In this document: positions 1-11,300 of the stretch, piece by piece
How positions within the stretch are numbered: the stretch's first letter is position 1
How the letters are laid out: every line of letters begins with the position of its first letter
DNA from: Durusdinium trenchii
Taxonomy: Eukaryota; Sar; Dinophyceae; Suessiales; Symbiodiniaceae
Assembly: GCA_963970005.1 (NCBI GenBank)
Contig: CAXAMN010025706.1
Span: 595,037 to 659,036 of the forward strand
DNA length: 64,000 bases
Direction of reading: 5' to 3'
Made by a program: the position numbers and the translations under genes
Notes under the pieces: model-generated
The model's input: the letters and a program-made list of their open reading frames with translations, nothing else
Databases searched by the model: none
What the model was told of the DNA's origin: nothing

Positions 1-839
1 GAAGCTGTAGCAGCACCTCCAGAAAGTGTTGGCGCAGGTTGAGCCTCTACCTCGATGGAACTCTCCGAGCGCTTCTCCTCAGGCATTCCCTCAACCTTCG
101 CCTCCGCCTCAACTGGTGGAGCTGTAGCAGCATTTCCAGAAAGTGTTGGCATAGGTTGAGTGGGCTCCGCTTGCTTTGTACCATCCACCTCTTCCACTTC
201 CTGCATCTTGGCATCCTCACCACCAGGCTCTTTCACTTCCTGCATATTGGACTCTTCCTGGGTTGCAGAAAGTGTAGCTGCGGCAACTTCAGAAGCTACA
301 TCTCTGGAAAACGTGGGCACAGGCTGAATCTCTTCCTCAGGCGCTCCCAGCGAACTATCGATCATAGTATCACTTGGAGTGTCCATGGGAGCATCTGTGA
401 TCTTGGGAGCAGATTCCCTGTCCATATGATCTAGCTCGACAAGGCCTACAACAGCGCTCTCCTTTGCTTCCTCATCTGCCATCTCCGCCACACTTTGTTT
501 CAAAGCAGCAACAAGCTCACTATCCTCCTCCCAAGCATCCTGATCCTCATCCTCATCATTATTGGGCACTGCAGCTGCCTTAGCCTTAGCCTTGGCCTGA
601 CGCTTTTGGTTTGCTTTTGCAGGCCCGCCTGCATTCAAAGCCTCCTCAAGAACTTTCAGACGCTTCTTTGGAGGTTCAGGTTCAGGAGTAAATGTGACTT
701 TCTCAGCCCTGGATTTGGGCGCAGGCCGATTCTTTGGCTGAGCTTTGGGCTTGGGACTCTTTTTGGCTGCCGGAGAACCAGTGCGAACGGCAAATTTCTC
801 AATGGTCACGTTTGGCACTGTCTTCTTCTTTGGTGCCAT
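1..839 (-). CDS. Gene D: Lys/Glu/Pro-rich protein, 5' part, runs off left edge
   Basis: An open frame begins at an ATG at 839 (MAPKKKTVPNVTIEKF) and stays open for about 279 codons to the window edge. The first 90 residues are basic (KKSPKPKAQPK, then KANQKRQAKAKAKA), which suggests a nuclear or nucleic-acid-binding protein. The remainder is acidic and repetitive: the phrase PTLSGNAATAP recurs as PTLSGGAATA about 35 residues later, and MQEV occurs twice. Such composition points to a disordered protein. I recognise no domain. It follows gene C on the same strand with a spacer of about 0.7 kb. The plus-strand frames over 39-908 are shadows of it. Function unknown. Confidence 0.6.
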   Translation of the reverse strand, partial: MAPKKKTVPNVTIEKFAVRTGSPAAKKSPKPKAQPKNRPAPKSRAEKVTFTPEPEPPKKRLKVLEEALNAGGPAKANQKRQAKAKAKAAAVPNNDEDEDQDAWEEDSELVAALKQSVAEMADEEAKESAVVGLVELDHMDRESAPKITDAPMDTPSDTMIDSSLGAPEEEIQPVPTFSRDVASEVAAATLSATQEESNMQEVKEPGGEDAKMQEVEEVDGTKQAEPTQPMPTLSGNAATAPPVEAEAKVEGMPEEKRSESSIEVEAQPAPTLSGGAATA

Positions 840-1564
840 GAGTGCAGCAAGGGTGGAAGCAAGGATGGAACCGGTAACAGAGCGCACACATGCAAACATG
901 AAAGTTAAAAAGTTGAAATTGGCAATATTTGTGTGGCAAGTTTCTCCATCAGAAGCAATTACTAGGCTGGGCTAGATTTATCATAACATGGCGCTGGTTC
1001 CTTTGAGCAGGCTGAAAACAGAAGCAAACAAACAATGTAGCAATTTGAAAATGACTGAATTAAACGCTTAACTCAGACAGAAGCAAACTCAGGCAGTACA
1101 AGCCGAGCCAATTTGTCTCATCAAACATTCGCATCTTTGCTTTGTCTCTAGTTTCTAGTCAACTTTTAGGGCTTTGGCCTTTGCCCCCCCGGCCTGCGCA
1201 GCCTTTGCTGTACAACTGCGTCTGGAACACTTGGCTTGCTGCTTGCTTCACAAACACAGATGGTGCTGTGACAAAATAATATGGTAGGTATGGTATGAAA
1301 TGATAAATGATAAATATAATATATGGATCAGAATCTCTGAATCATGATATGATATGAAATGATGGTCGGTATGTATTTAGATGTATTTAGTTATATGATA
1401 TACAGTAATAAATATTCCAACACAGAACATCAGTCACCAGCCATAAGGGAATGAATCATTCAAATCATTTGATTGCAGCATGCAATCCACGCACCTGACT
1501 TGAAATACTGTGTGCCTGCGCGACAATCTGTCACAGGTTTGCAGCTGGTAGCCTAGCCTCAGGA

Positions 1565-4500
1565 TCACGCATGCTTGGCGCGTTTTGGTTTTGGTTTCAC
1601 TGAATTCGGATCTGCACCACCATTGTCTGGCAACCGCTTGAGAAGATCATTCATTCTGCCCAAGACATCCGCCGGAACATCCATGCCACCCTTAGAGATG
1701 AAGTCCAGTGTTTGCTCAACGTTCGGACGGAGAGTGGCAGAATTGGAAGCAGATGTAGCTGCTTTGGACTTGAGGATCCTCAAACAAGTGGTCGTAGACA
1801 TGGTCTGCAGAAGTGTTTTGAGGGTTTCCCTCATACTTGCCTGCTTTGGCAAGAAGATGTCCATGTCCATGCTCATTCTCGAAGCAATGTTTTCTGCGCT
1901 AGATAGGCCGTCCTCGATATTTGTAGCAACTTGCGTAACCTTCTTGTTGAGGTCGCTCTGGAGCATAGACTTCAAGAAGTCATCTTCAGTCTCAGGTGTG
2001 TAGACAGGCAACTCCCCCAAGGATTGAAGATCACCCAGCGCCTGATCTAGTACATCCTGACAAACTTCAGAAGCTTTGGATGGTTTGGTGTGCAGGAACT
2101 CTGCCAGCTTCACCTCAGTGACAGTGAACACTGAACGGCCCGGCAACAGATCCAATGAAAATAACAATAACTAACAATAAAGGTTTGTTTTAATGTTTCT
2201 GCATGACTATAGAGTCAGTAGTTGTAGGCAGATTCATAATTCATGGTTCAACTTGAAATTGATTATTATGTTCTGTATTTGTTTGTCGATGTCAAACCAT
2301 CATCTAGGTAAGTGAGAAAAAGGGTGAAACCACTTGCCAAGAGCTAGCTGAGATACGTGAAATGCAAAAAATCTAACCTCGCTCTCTGCCTTGAACAAGT
2401 TCTTCTCGCATAAGAACTTGAAGATACTCCGCATAATGGGCCTCACAGGTGATTGACTGACAATCAGCATTGAATGTGGTCCAACTGGGTAAACCCATGG
2501 CCTATGACGCATAGACAGTGACAGGTGACATGTGTGACATGTGACATTGACATTACTCACAGTCAAAAGGACTCTTCATATTCTGGGATTTCCTGCCTCC
2601 ACTTCGCTTCATCAGCACGGAAGTCCAAAGTGAGCTTCATGGGGGACTCCAAGTTCATCAGACCCACAAACAGGTCAAAGATGGCCTTGATGAGTGGTGC
2701 GATCGATACAGGGTCATAAGGTGCCTCAGGCTTGACCGGCTTAGCCACTCCAAAGACTTCAATCAGATTCTTGGTATAGTCTGTGACCTGACACAGAGTC
2801 TCTTTGAGCCCGCTTGTTGCACCGTCTGCCAAACCTGTCACCAGGAAGGAAGCATCATTGCATGCCTCCATCGCCATTTCTAGTTCCCTCGTGTCACCAT
2901 CTTTGGCAGTGTAGGTCAAGAAGTGCGAGGTAGACTGCAAACAAATCTCACACGTTCCGGCAATGACATCACACGGTTTTGCCATGACTAGACGACAGGG
3001 TGGCCCGAAAGCAAGTAGGCGGAAGAGAACAAATAGAAGGGAAGAAAAGCGAAGTAACAGAAGATGAATGAGCACTAAAGAAATGAAGAGATGATATATG
3101 ATGATTCAAAACATTAAGATGAAACAAAATGAGATGATGATGAGATGACACAATATATAATATATATATATCTATATATATATACATTATGATTATGATA
3201 CTATTATCACGTTATTACCAAATCTATTAATGTATATTCTGTTGCACTGTACTTCGGAGCCCAAACGGTAGTCCCGGTCGATTCTTTTTTATCCAGCGCC
3301 GGTCGAGCTCAAACGCTAGTCCCGGTAGTAAGAGCCGCCGAAGTGTGCGAAATCGCACGTCCCAACCTGGCATCAGGACAACCAATGCTCATACAAATGC
3401 AACACTTGAAAAACAAAACAAATTACCCACAGTTCAACTCATGTTGTTTTGTCGGTTATCAGATATAGTTGCACACCCAGTCGGAACAGGATCGACTTCG
3501 AACAACTCTCGGTCGTGGATCTCGTGCCTTGTGGAGTCTCTGCACGTTCAGCTGGAACAAGGGTCGACTTCGGACAACTTCCGGTCGTGGACCCAGGTAC
3601 AATAACACATCGAGTCAGCTGGGTCTATTTCAAGCCAAGTATACAAATACAACACAACCTGAAACACATGTAACTCTCATGCCGTGAAAGAAAATATGAC
3701 ATGACATCAAATATGAAAATATGATGTGCCATGAGATGATGATCTCACGATACGCCCGTGATATGCTATTGTGATCATGAGCTAACGATGAGGTCGATGA
3801 CGATTGCAATGACGTAGCTGCTGGTAATGATGATGATGATGATGATGGTGCTGACGACGATGATGATGATAATGATGATGATGATGATGTGGATGATAAG
3901 GATGATGATGATGATGATGCTGATGATGATGATGAAGGTGATGATGATGATGATGATGATAATGATGATGATGGTGCATGTCGCCAGGCACGGTTTACAC
4001 CACACGTTGTTTACGCCAGACGAAGTAACCATGGAAAAGTTTACACCAGACAAAGCCGACAAAGGTTTACACCAGAGAAGAGTTTACACCAGACATCGAT
4101 TACACCAGACACCGTCTATACACCAGACACGGTTTACACCAGACGTCGTTTACACCAGACAAGGCCAACAAAGGTTTACACCAGAAAGAGTTTACAGCAG
4201 AGACAGTTTACACCAGACAGCGTTTACACCAGACACCGTTTACACCAGACAAAAAGGTCTTACCGCAGACGAGGTTTACACCAGACAAAACCGACAAAGG
4301 TTTACACCAGAAAGAGTTTACAGCAGAGACAGTTTACACCAGACAGCGTTTACACCAGACACCGTATACACCAGACACGGTTTACACCAGACGTCGTTTA
4401 CGCCAGACAAAGCCAACAAAGGTTTACACCAGAAAAAGTTTACACCATAGACAGTTTACACCAGACAGCGTTTACACCAGACACCGTTTACACCAGACAT

Positions 4501-7500
4501 GGTTTACACCAGACATGGTGGAAACCATTGCAGCAGCAATTATAAGGCGATTAGCAACAAAAGATTGCAAAACACCACGTAACTACGCACTGAACGATGA
4601 CACAGGAACACCTTCGAGCCAGAACTATAAGGCGAATAAGAAACCAAAGCGTGTAAAACACCATGTAACTACGCACCGAACGATGACACAGGAACACCTT
4701 CGAGCCAGAACTATAAGGCGATTAGCAACCAAAGATTGCAAAACACCATGTAACTGCGCACCGCAAGCACAGAGAATAGCCTCCCAAAACCGGATCTCGA
4801 CGTCCAAGCTCCAAAAATTGCGATTTCGAAGCGTTTTTTAAAAGAGATTTATAAGAAAAATGAAAGCGGCAAAACTTGGAAAAAAGTACGTTGGAAACCA
4901 TTGCAGTAGCAATTATAAGGCGATTAGCAACCAAAGCTTGCAAAACACCACGTAACTGCGCACCAAACGATGACACAGGAACACCTTCGAGCCAGAACTA
5001 TAAGGCGATTAGCAACCAAAGCTTGCAAAACACAATGTAACTACGCTCCGAGCGATGACACAGGAACACCTTCGAGCCAGAATTACAATGGGGGAACGCT
5101 CCGGGCACAGACCATGGAATCGCATTTCCCAACGAGTATGAAGTCCGCAGCGCACATTCGCGACATCCTTGCGACCAGAATTACAATGGGGGAACGATCC
5201 GGGCACAGACCGGGCACAGACCTTGGAATCGCATTTCCCAATGAGTATGCGGTCCGGACCGCACATTGGCGACATCCTTGTGACCAGAATTATAATGGTG
5301 CGCCCAGCCGCGCTCAGACAAAATGTACGTTTCACCACACGTTCGTGCACTCAACACGCACGATCTCCGCAGAGGGTTGCTCGAGGGCAAACCTTGAAAC
5401 CAGAATTACAATGGGGAAACGCAAAATCGACAAAACCTTGTCACCAGAATTATAATGGCGGAACGCACCGCGCACACCAAAAATGTACGTTTCACCACAC
5501 GTTCGCGCGATCGACATGCACGATCTCCGCAGAGGGTTGCTCACGGACAAACGCGATTCGCGTCTCACCACACGCGCGCGCGATCGATGGCCACGATTCC
5601 ACGAGAGGGTTGCGTTTCGTAAGACCTGCTCGCACCGCCCCGCCGCCTAAAGAGAAGAATAAAGAAGAAGTTGGGTAGGTGAAGTTGGGTAGGTGTCTTA
5701 AGGAAGATGTCTACACCTACCTATCTTCACCTACCTATCTTCACCTACCTATCTACACCTACCTACCTACACCTACCTGTCTATACCCACTTATCAATAC
5801 CTACCTATCAATATCTACTTCTGATGTACTTTGATATTGTTGATCTGATACTTCTACTTCATATGTTATGTTGTGATGTGATATTATTTTATCACATGAT
5901 ATGAGATGATATGATCTGACATTGATGTGATGTGATATGATATTAAAACATGATATGATATGATATGTTATGACATTGATGTGATGTGATATGATATTAT
6001 AACCTGATATGATATAATATGATATGATATGAGATTAATAACCTATGAGGTGATGATTAGATGATGATGTTGTGAGGGTGAAGTAGGAGAAAGTTAGTAA
6101 AGAATATGAAGTAAGGAAGGTGAAGTAGGATAAAGAGAGTCAGGAAGAGAGAGTGGGGAAGATGAAGTAAGAGAAAGAGAGTAAGGAAGAGAGAGTGGGG
6201 AAGATGAAGTAAGAGAAAGAGATTAAGGAAGATGAAATAGGCAGCAGTGCTTAAGGAAAAACCCTTCGCAGGTGCTTTCGGGAACAAGTGCCCACGCTTT
6301 GGAAAAAGTTTCATCCACCACTGATCCAAGGTTGTCCATAAAGTCTTTGCATACAACCTGGTAGTGATCAGCCAAGGTTGCGATGACCTTTTTCATCAAG
6401 GCCCTCCATTCTGTGTAGGTGGCACACAACTCTGTTGACTTTGCTCTGATCAATGCGGCAGCACTACCATCCCATTTCAGAGCGGACATGTCCACCATTC
6501 TCTTGGCAAATACAGCAGTGTTGTCATACAGCCCAATCGCATCCATTGGCGTCAGGGTCAGCTCATCCGAGGTCGTTGGCTCAGAAAGAGACCAATTGCG
6601 CATCCTGAAAACTGAGAAATTTGGAGGCTCTGGCAAGGTCCAATCAGATGACTTCATAAGCCGCAGTTGTGATTGAACCCATGGCAAGAACTCATGCCCA
6701 AAATGCCCTGACATCAAAACATCCAGCATCTGTACTAAACCACCACGTGCATCCTTGATGGAAGCATTGCGACTCTCTTCAGTGCAGCTGGCAGCAGCTT
6801 CGCTAGCCTGAGCAAACTTGGTTGTCAATCGCAAAACCTCATCAAAAAGCTTGCTGATATCTGGAACTACCCCGTCATCTGCTTGCATGCGCTCGATATG
6901 AGCTGAGCACTCCATCTTCACATTGTCCAGATCAAGCATGCACTGAAAGGTTTTCAGCTTTTCTTCTGAAAATTCTGTGGCAAGTTCGATGAATTTCTTC
7001 CCAGTCGGCAGCGCTGTAAATGTCGCCAGAACCAAACGTTCACCTGAGGTGTGCTCTTCAACATAGGCCAATGCTCGTTTTACATCCATTGGGCTGACAC
7101 TCTCTGCCTTCATGATTTTGCACAAATTTGCAAAGTCACTGGCGCATTGCTTGCTTGGAAGGACTTCATCAGAGGACATTGCGGAAACAAACTCGAGTAA
7201 CGGCTCCAGACAGTCTGGCACAGGCTTGCCAATGGTCACCTCGGTTGAATTAAACGATTGCATAGGTAAACAGTAAGCCAGGGCCATAGTCCATAGCCAT
7301 TACTAGCAGTGTGGCCCATGACTGGCTCTGAAAATGGTTCACTCCAAAAACAATCTCCCATAATATCATACTCATGACTCATGATCCGCCTATGAACCAA
7401 CTTGTCTCTTGAAAATGGAACCACACACAGAAAGCATTTGAAGATGCCTTTGCAACTTAGTAACCTTGTCGACAGCAATTCCCTTAAGAAGTTTTTGTAG

Positions 7501-8109
7501 GCTGAGGTTCATATTCTGGACCATGAAAGAGCCACAGTCTAAGCCAGAGTCACTGCAGACCCTCTCCAAAAATACGAACGTGGTGTGTCTCATTGACTCC
7601 CAACGCTTCCAGCTGAGGTCAGCTTGAAACATGTGTCGTGCAATTGCCTTGTAGACAGCCGTGGAGAAGGTTCCATATGAATCACGTAGAGGATTGATTT
7701 TGGAGTAGAGCTCATCCCCGACACAATCGCTGGTGAGTGGCCTTTGCAGCAGTCGCAAAAGGTCACTCATCAATGACAGCTTGGCTTCCAAGTCATCAGC
7801 ATTTGCAATGGCCTCAGCTGCACTTCCATTTGTACGCCTGCGGACTGACCTCTTGCGTGTCCTCACAACGCTGAGCAGCTTGGTGACTTCACGTGATTTC
7901 TCAGTAAGGGCGGCTTTGAACTTCGAGTCCCCTTCATCTTCAGGAGTGAAGGTGAGGGCCTCTTTGACCTTAAGCAAATTGCTCTCAAACCAGGCTTTGT
8001 CACTAGCACTGATGTTGTCTGCCACAGAGCTTCCCTTGTTGTCTTTGCTCTTGGGAATATCGGCTGGCGCCATGTTCTCAACCTTGGTGCATGCGCGTTT
8101 CGATTGAAA
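1565..8109 (-). CDS. Gene C: multi-exon protein of unknown function with basic C-terminus
   Basis: At least five exons can be read on the minus strand. Exon 8109-7429 follows a GATCAG acceptor, or the gene starts at the ATG at 8073 (MAPADIPKSKD). Exon 7239-6263 follows a CCGAG acceptor and encodes a helical stretch with DNVKMECSAHIERM. Exon 2985-about 2570 contains MAKPCDVIAGTCEICLQ. Exon 2484-2378 lies between ACCCAG and GAG/GTTAGA and contains PIMRSIFKFLCEKNLF. Exon 2130-1565 ends in KPKPKRAKHA and a stop. An in-frame TGA at about 2563 is avoided if an upstream GT or a GA donor is used. I recognise no domain. The basic tail resembles a nuclear localisation signal. The intron between exons 2 and 3 would be about 3.2 kb and contain the satellite block. 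The exons could belong to more than one gene. Confidence 0.5.
3823..3975. repeat. (ATG)n trinucleotide microsatellite
   Basis: About 150 bases of mostly GATGAT with scattered variants (GACGAC, GGATAAG). It produces His-rich, Met-rich and Asp-rich frames that are not genes. It abuts the satellite block that follows. Confidence 0.9.
3987..4515. repeat. Tandem satellite built on GTTTACACCAGAC
   Basis: The core GTTTACACCAGACA is repeated about 30 times with spacing of roughly 17-18 bases. It also forms a higher-order unit of about 120 bases: the stretch with CAAAGGTTTACACCAG and AAAGAGTTTACAGCAGAG appears near 4,165, 4,290 and, altered, 4,420. Long plus-strand frames here (YTRHRLHQT, FTPDSVYTR and similar) come from the repeat and are not supported as genes. 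Confidence 0.9.
4530..5078. repeat. Tandem satellite, 85-86 bp unit
   Basis: The unit starts AGAACTATAAGGCGATTAGC and continues through AACACCATGTAACTACGCAC to GAACACCTTCGAGCC. Copies start at 4621, 4707, 4994 and (ending) 5079, giving periods of 86 and 85 bases. A non-repeat interruption at about 4,765-4,890 separates two blocks. It follows directly on the TTTACACCAGAC array. Confidence 0.88.
5079..5570. repeat. Satellite units of about 97-110 bp joined by CCAGAATTAYAATGG
   Basis: Two units (5079-5175 and 5176-5285) share GGAATCGCATTTCCCAA and GACATCCTTG. Two later units share AAATGTACGTTTCACCACAC and CGATCTCCGCAGAGGGTTGC (5,318-5,390 and 5,483-5,545). Each unit ends or begins at ACCAGAATTAYAATGG, a motif also shared with the preceding 86-bp satellite (GCCAGAACTATAAGG). 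Confidence 0.85.
5707..6236. repeat. Microsatellite block: CACCTACCTAT, GATATGATAT and GAAGTAAGAGAAAGAGA units
   Basis: Positions 5,707-5,820 are CACCTACCTATCT-type repeats. Positions 5,890-6,040 are TGATATGATATG-type repeats with a duplicated block. Positions 6,080-6,236 are purine-rich units of about 45 bases ending GAGAGTGGGGAAGATGAAGT. No coding signal. This ends just before an exon of gene C. Confidence 0.85.
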
Positions 8110-8301
8110 CTGATCGTGTATCATTACTCATTAATGTATCATGTTTTCAAGTTGAGTCATATCATATCATTCATAGCATATCGAAACATAATTGAGTCAG
8201 TCATATCGAATCAGTCCGGAATTCCTGATGCAGTCACGAGTCAAAGTAATCAGACAATAAAACATAAAAGCATAACATAACTAACGTAACATAACATAAC
8301 A

Positions 8302-11300
8302 TTATTTTTCATATGGCCCAGCAACAAGGCGACGCTTCTTGTTAGAATCAGAAGTAGGAGTCTGATTCTGATCTGTAGAGGGCGGATTCTGATCCGGGCC
8401 TGCCTCTTGGTTAGAGTTAGGCCGTTTGCCCTTTGCCTTGGTTTTGGCTTTGGCTTCCGGTTTTGGTGCCGTTGGTCTCAAAGAGGCAAGAACATCTTGA
8501 AAGCCTGGTCCCTGACCAAGAGTCTCTACCATAGGTGTCGGTCGCGACTGTTCTGGCTGCTGTTGAGGAGTTGGAACCTGGGTCCTTGATGGTGGCATAG
8601 GTGTCGCCCCCACCATGGTTGCAGCATCAGTACCTGCCTCCTCTAGATCATCAGCCAACTGATCTGCAAGCATCAAAGCTGCAGCTCTGGACATCTTCTG
8701 TGGCAAGTTCACAATGTGTGCCGTCTTTGACACATCGAGCACAGCTTTCCTCGCATGGTCGATAGTCCTATCGATGAGTCCATCCACCAAGTGGGTATCT
8801 GTGCTGTTTGCAAGTTCGTGCGTCTTCTTCACACCAACCTTGAATGCGGCCACAAAAAGGAACATTCTGGACAAGCTAGCTGGACTATGCTGGGTGTGTG
8901 TCAACAAATAACTGTAAATTGCATGTATATTATAGTCAATGTTATATACTTAATTTATATAATACTATATTATTGTGTTTTATGGTAATGGTCGGTTGAA
9001 AATATGTATGCAACAATGTATGGTCCAGGTCCAAATGAAATGTCCATACCGAATGATATGGTTTTGTATTTTCCATCAGAAATTCAAACAAGGTGCGCTA
9101 GAGGCGTTCTCCAATTTGTAGATGCCGGCTTGTCCATCTTCCCAGCTCAACATCCACTGGCGTCCAGCAACCACCACCTCGGTTGCTGATCCGGCAAAGT
9201 ATTCAGTTCAGTTGCAGTATACTTGCAGCACACAGCATACAGTTTACAACAACTGCAAATGTGTTGATCTAAAATGAAGCTTGTTCATCTAAATGAACCA
9301 AGGAACTCCTGGCAAGGTTGACCCATTTACCTTCTTGTACACAATGTCACCCTCCGACGCTGGCCCAACAATGCTAGAATATGTCGACAGCTCCACAAAG
9401 AATTGCAGCGGTGCCACCAAAGTCTCTCGGCTGTCTTCTTCCACAGCAGCCGTCCTAGAAACTAAGCTGACAAAGGATGACACGGGATCCCCACTTACCA
9501 CTGTAGCAGAACAACAAGAAGATCGGAAAGAATATTTTAGACTGAGGGTTCTGTTTCATCCAGGGATCGTCCGTGGTCCAAGTTGCTCAGGTGAACGAAT
9601 GCGGCACATTGGGTTGTTGGTCTTCAGAACAATGAGGGTGTCCCTTTGCTTCAAGAACCTTGGAAACAAGCGCAGCGGGGAAGTCCAATTAATTATAACT
9701 ATATCTATCAATCTATATATCTCGTTGGTTGGTTCCAACCAAATAGTGAACAGTGTGACTGCTTTGCCAAATAGTCATTGAAGTCATACAAATCTGACTT
9801 GATTTGGTGCTGTAATTGCAGAATTTGCAAAATGAGGCACGCATGCAACTTTGTAGGCTGGGATTTGAATATAACCAGGGTCTTCTTGACATTGCCAGTC
9901 TCCAACTCCCATCCTCCGCCACTGTGTACCTCACTAGAAGGAACAACACATAACAACACATTCAAATGTGATATATGATATGATATGATATATGATATAT
10001 GATATAGGCTAGCTGTAGGCTATAGACTGTAGACCTTCCTCATATATGATAGAATCGAACTTGCACAGAAGAAACAGTGATGTCACATTGTCACATAGTC
10101 ACATAGCCAAGATGCGTTCAAGCAAATTAAGCATGCTGGACCCATTGGGTTGCACAAACAACCACGTCCCCATGGAATCAATGGCCACCACCGCTCAGTG
10201 AGGCTTGTCCGTGGAATTGGTGACAACTGTGTGCTCCATGTGAGACAAAATTGGCATCCTGAGTACTGCTGAATAATTTTTTTTGTTGCATGACACACGA
10301 CCCGTGGAGGAGTATGGACAAATGCAACCCAGTCTCTCAATGCAACATACTCAGGTCCCAAGTCCACATCACTTGGCGGTGCTGGCGCTGTAGCTGAAGC
10401 TGTGCTTGCTGGCACTCCAGCTGACATTGCCAAAGTACTAGCACAAAATGCAAAGTAAACTGAGTGAGGAAAGGCTACAATCCCAAAGCCGAAACCCTTT
10501 CGGGCAACCAATGTATGAGGCTCCAGGCTGTATGAGGCTCCAGGCAAGAGCAAAAGATTGAATCAAGAAATGAAATAAGACTCTGAGACATCGTGTTTAT
10601 ATCATTCGGACTGGTGAACAAATGAAACCAAAACTCACACCACGCAACCAGCACATCACTCTGTTTTTTTTTGGACTGTCTCCAACTCTCATTCCCCCAG
10701 CTGCAAAGACACAGTCTCGAAGTCCTTGTTGATGCGTGCCTGGTCAATCGCAAAGGCTATTCATATTCATGTATCACTGTATCGTCATATGCTGCATATG
10801 ACTATTCTTCATGCGCCTGCCAATGTCTATTCACATTCCTGTGTGTGACAGGCTTGTGTTTCCTCGCATGCCCTGCGCGCGCCCGTGTGCGCCCGTATGC
10901 TCATCTCCGTGCGCTCGCTCGCTCACTCGCTCGCTCGCTCGCTTGCCCGCTCGCTCGCGGGCCCTATTTTATAAAAATGATACCTTAAACCCAAGCAAGC
11001 ATAACAAACATACAGGACACGCAGGCGAGCGAGCGGGCGAGCGAGCGGGCAAGCGAGCGAGCGAGCGAGCGAGCGAGCAACCACAGTGCACAGACACACA
11101 TACGGTCACATACGGTCGCGCACGGTCGCGCACGGATACATACGTGCACATGTGTACCGTGTATCCTGTATAGGCATGGGTCTGCCACACGACCAATCAG
11201 ACCATGAGTCTGAAACGTTTCAATGGTTCAATCTGTGGAAGCCTCAACGACCTTTCCCTGCAATCTTAACTGCGGGCAAAAAAAGGAACCACCACTCCTG

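Noticed and set aside
39..975. Plus-strand open frames of 131, 137 and 76 codons
   Set aside because: They overlap the long minus-strand frame of gene D, whose composition (Lys/Glu/Pro, repeated phrases) is more protein-like; the plus frames are Leu/Ser/Arg-rich shadows.
3987..4515. CRISPR-like array
   Set aside because: The repeats are contiguous with spacers of only a few bases and vary; context is eukaryotic satellite DNA.
3775..4545. His-rich, Asp-rich and Thr/Gln/Arg-rich long frames
   Set aside because: All are by-products of the ATG microsatellite and the TTTACACCAGAC array.
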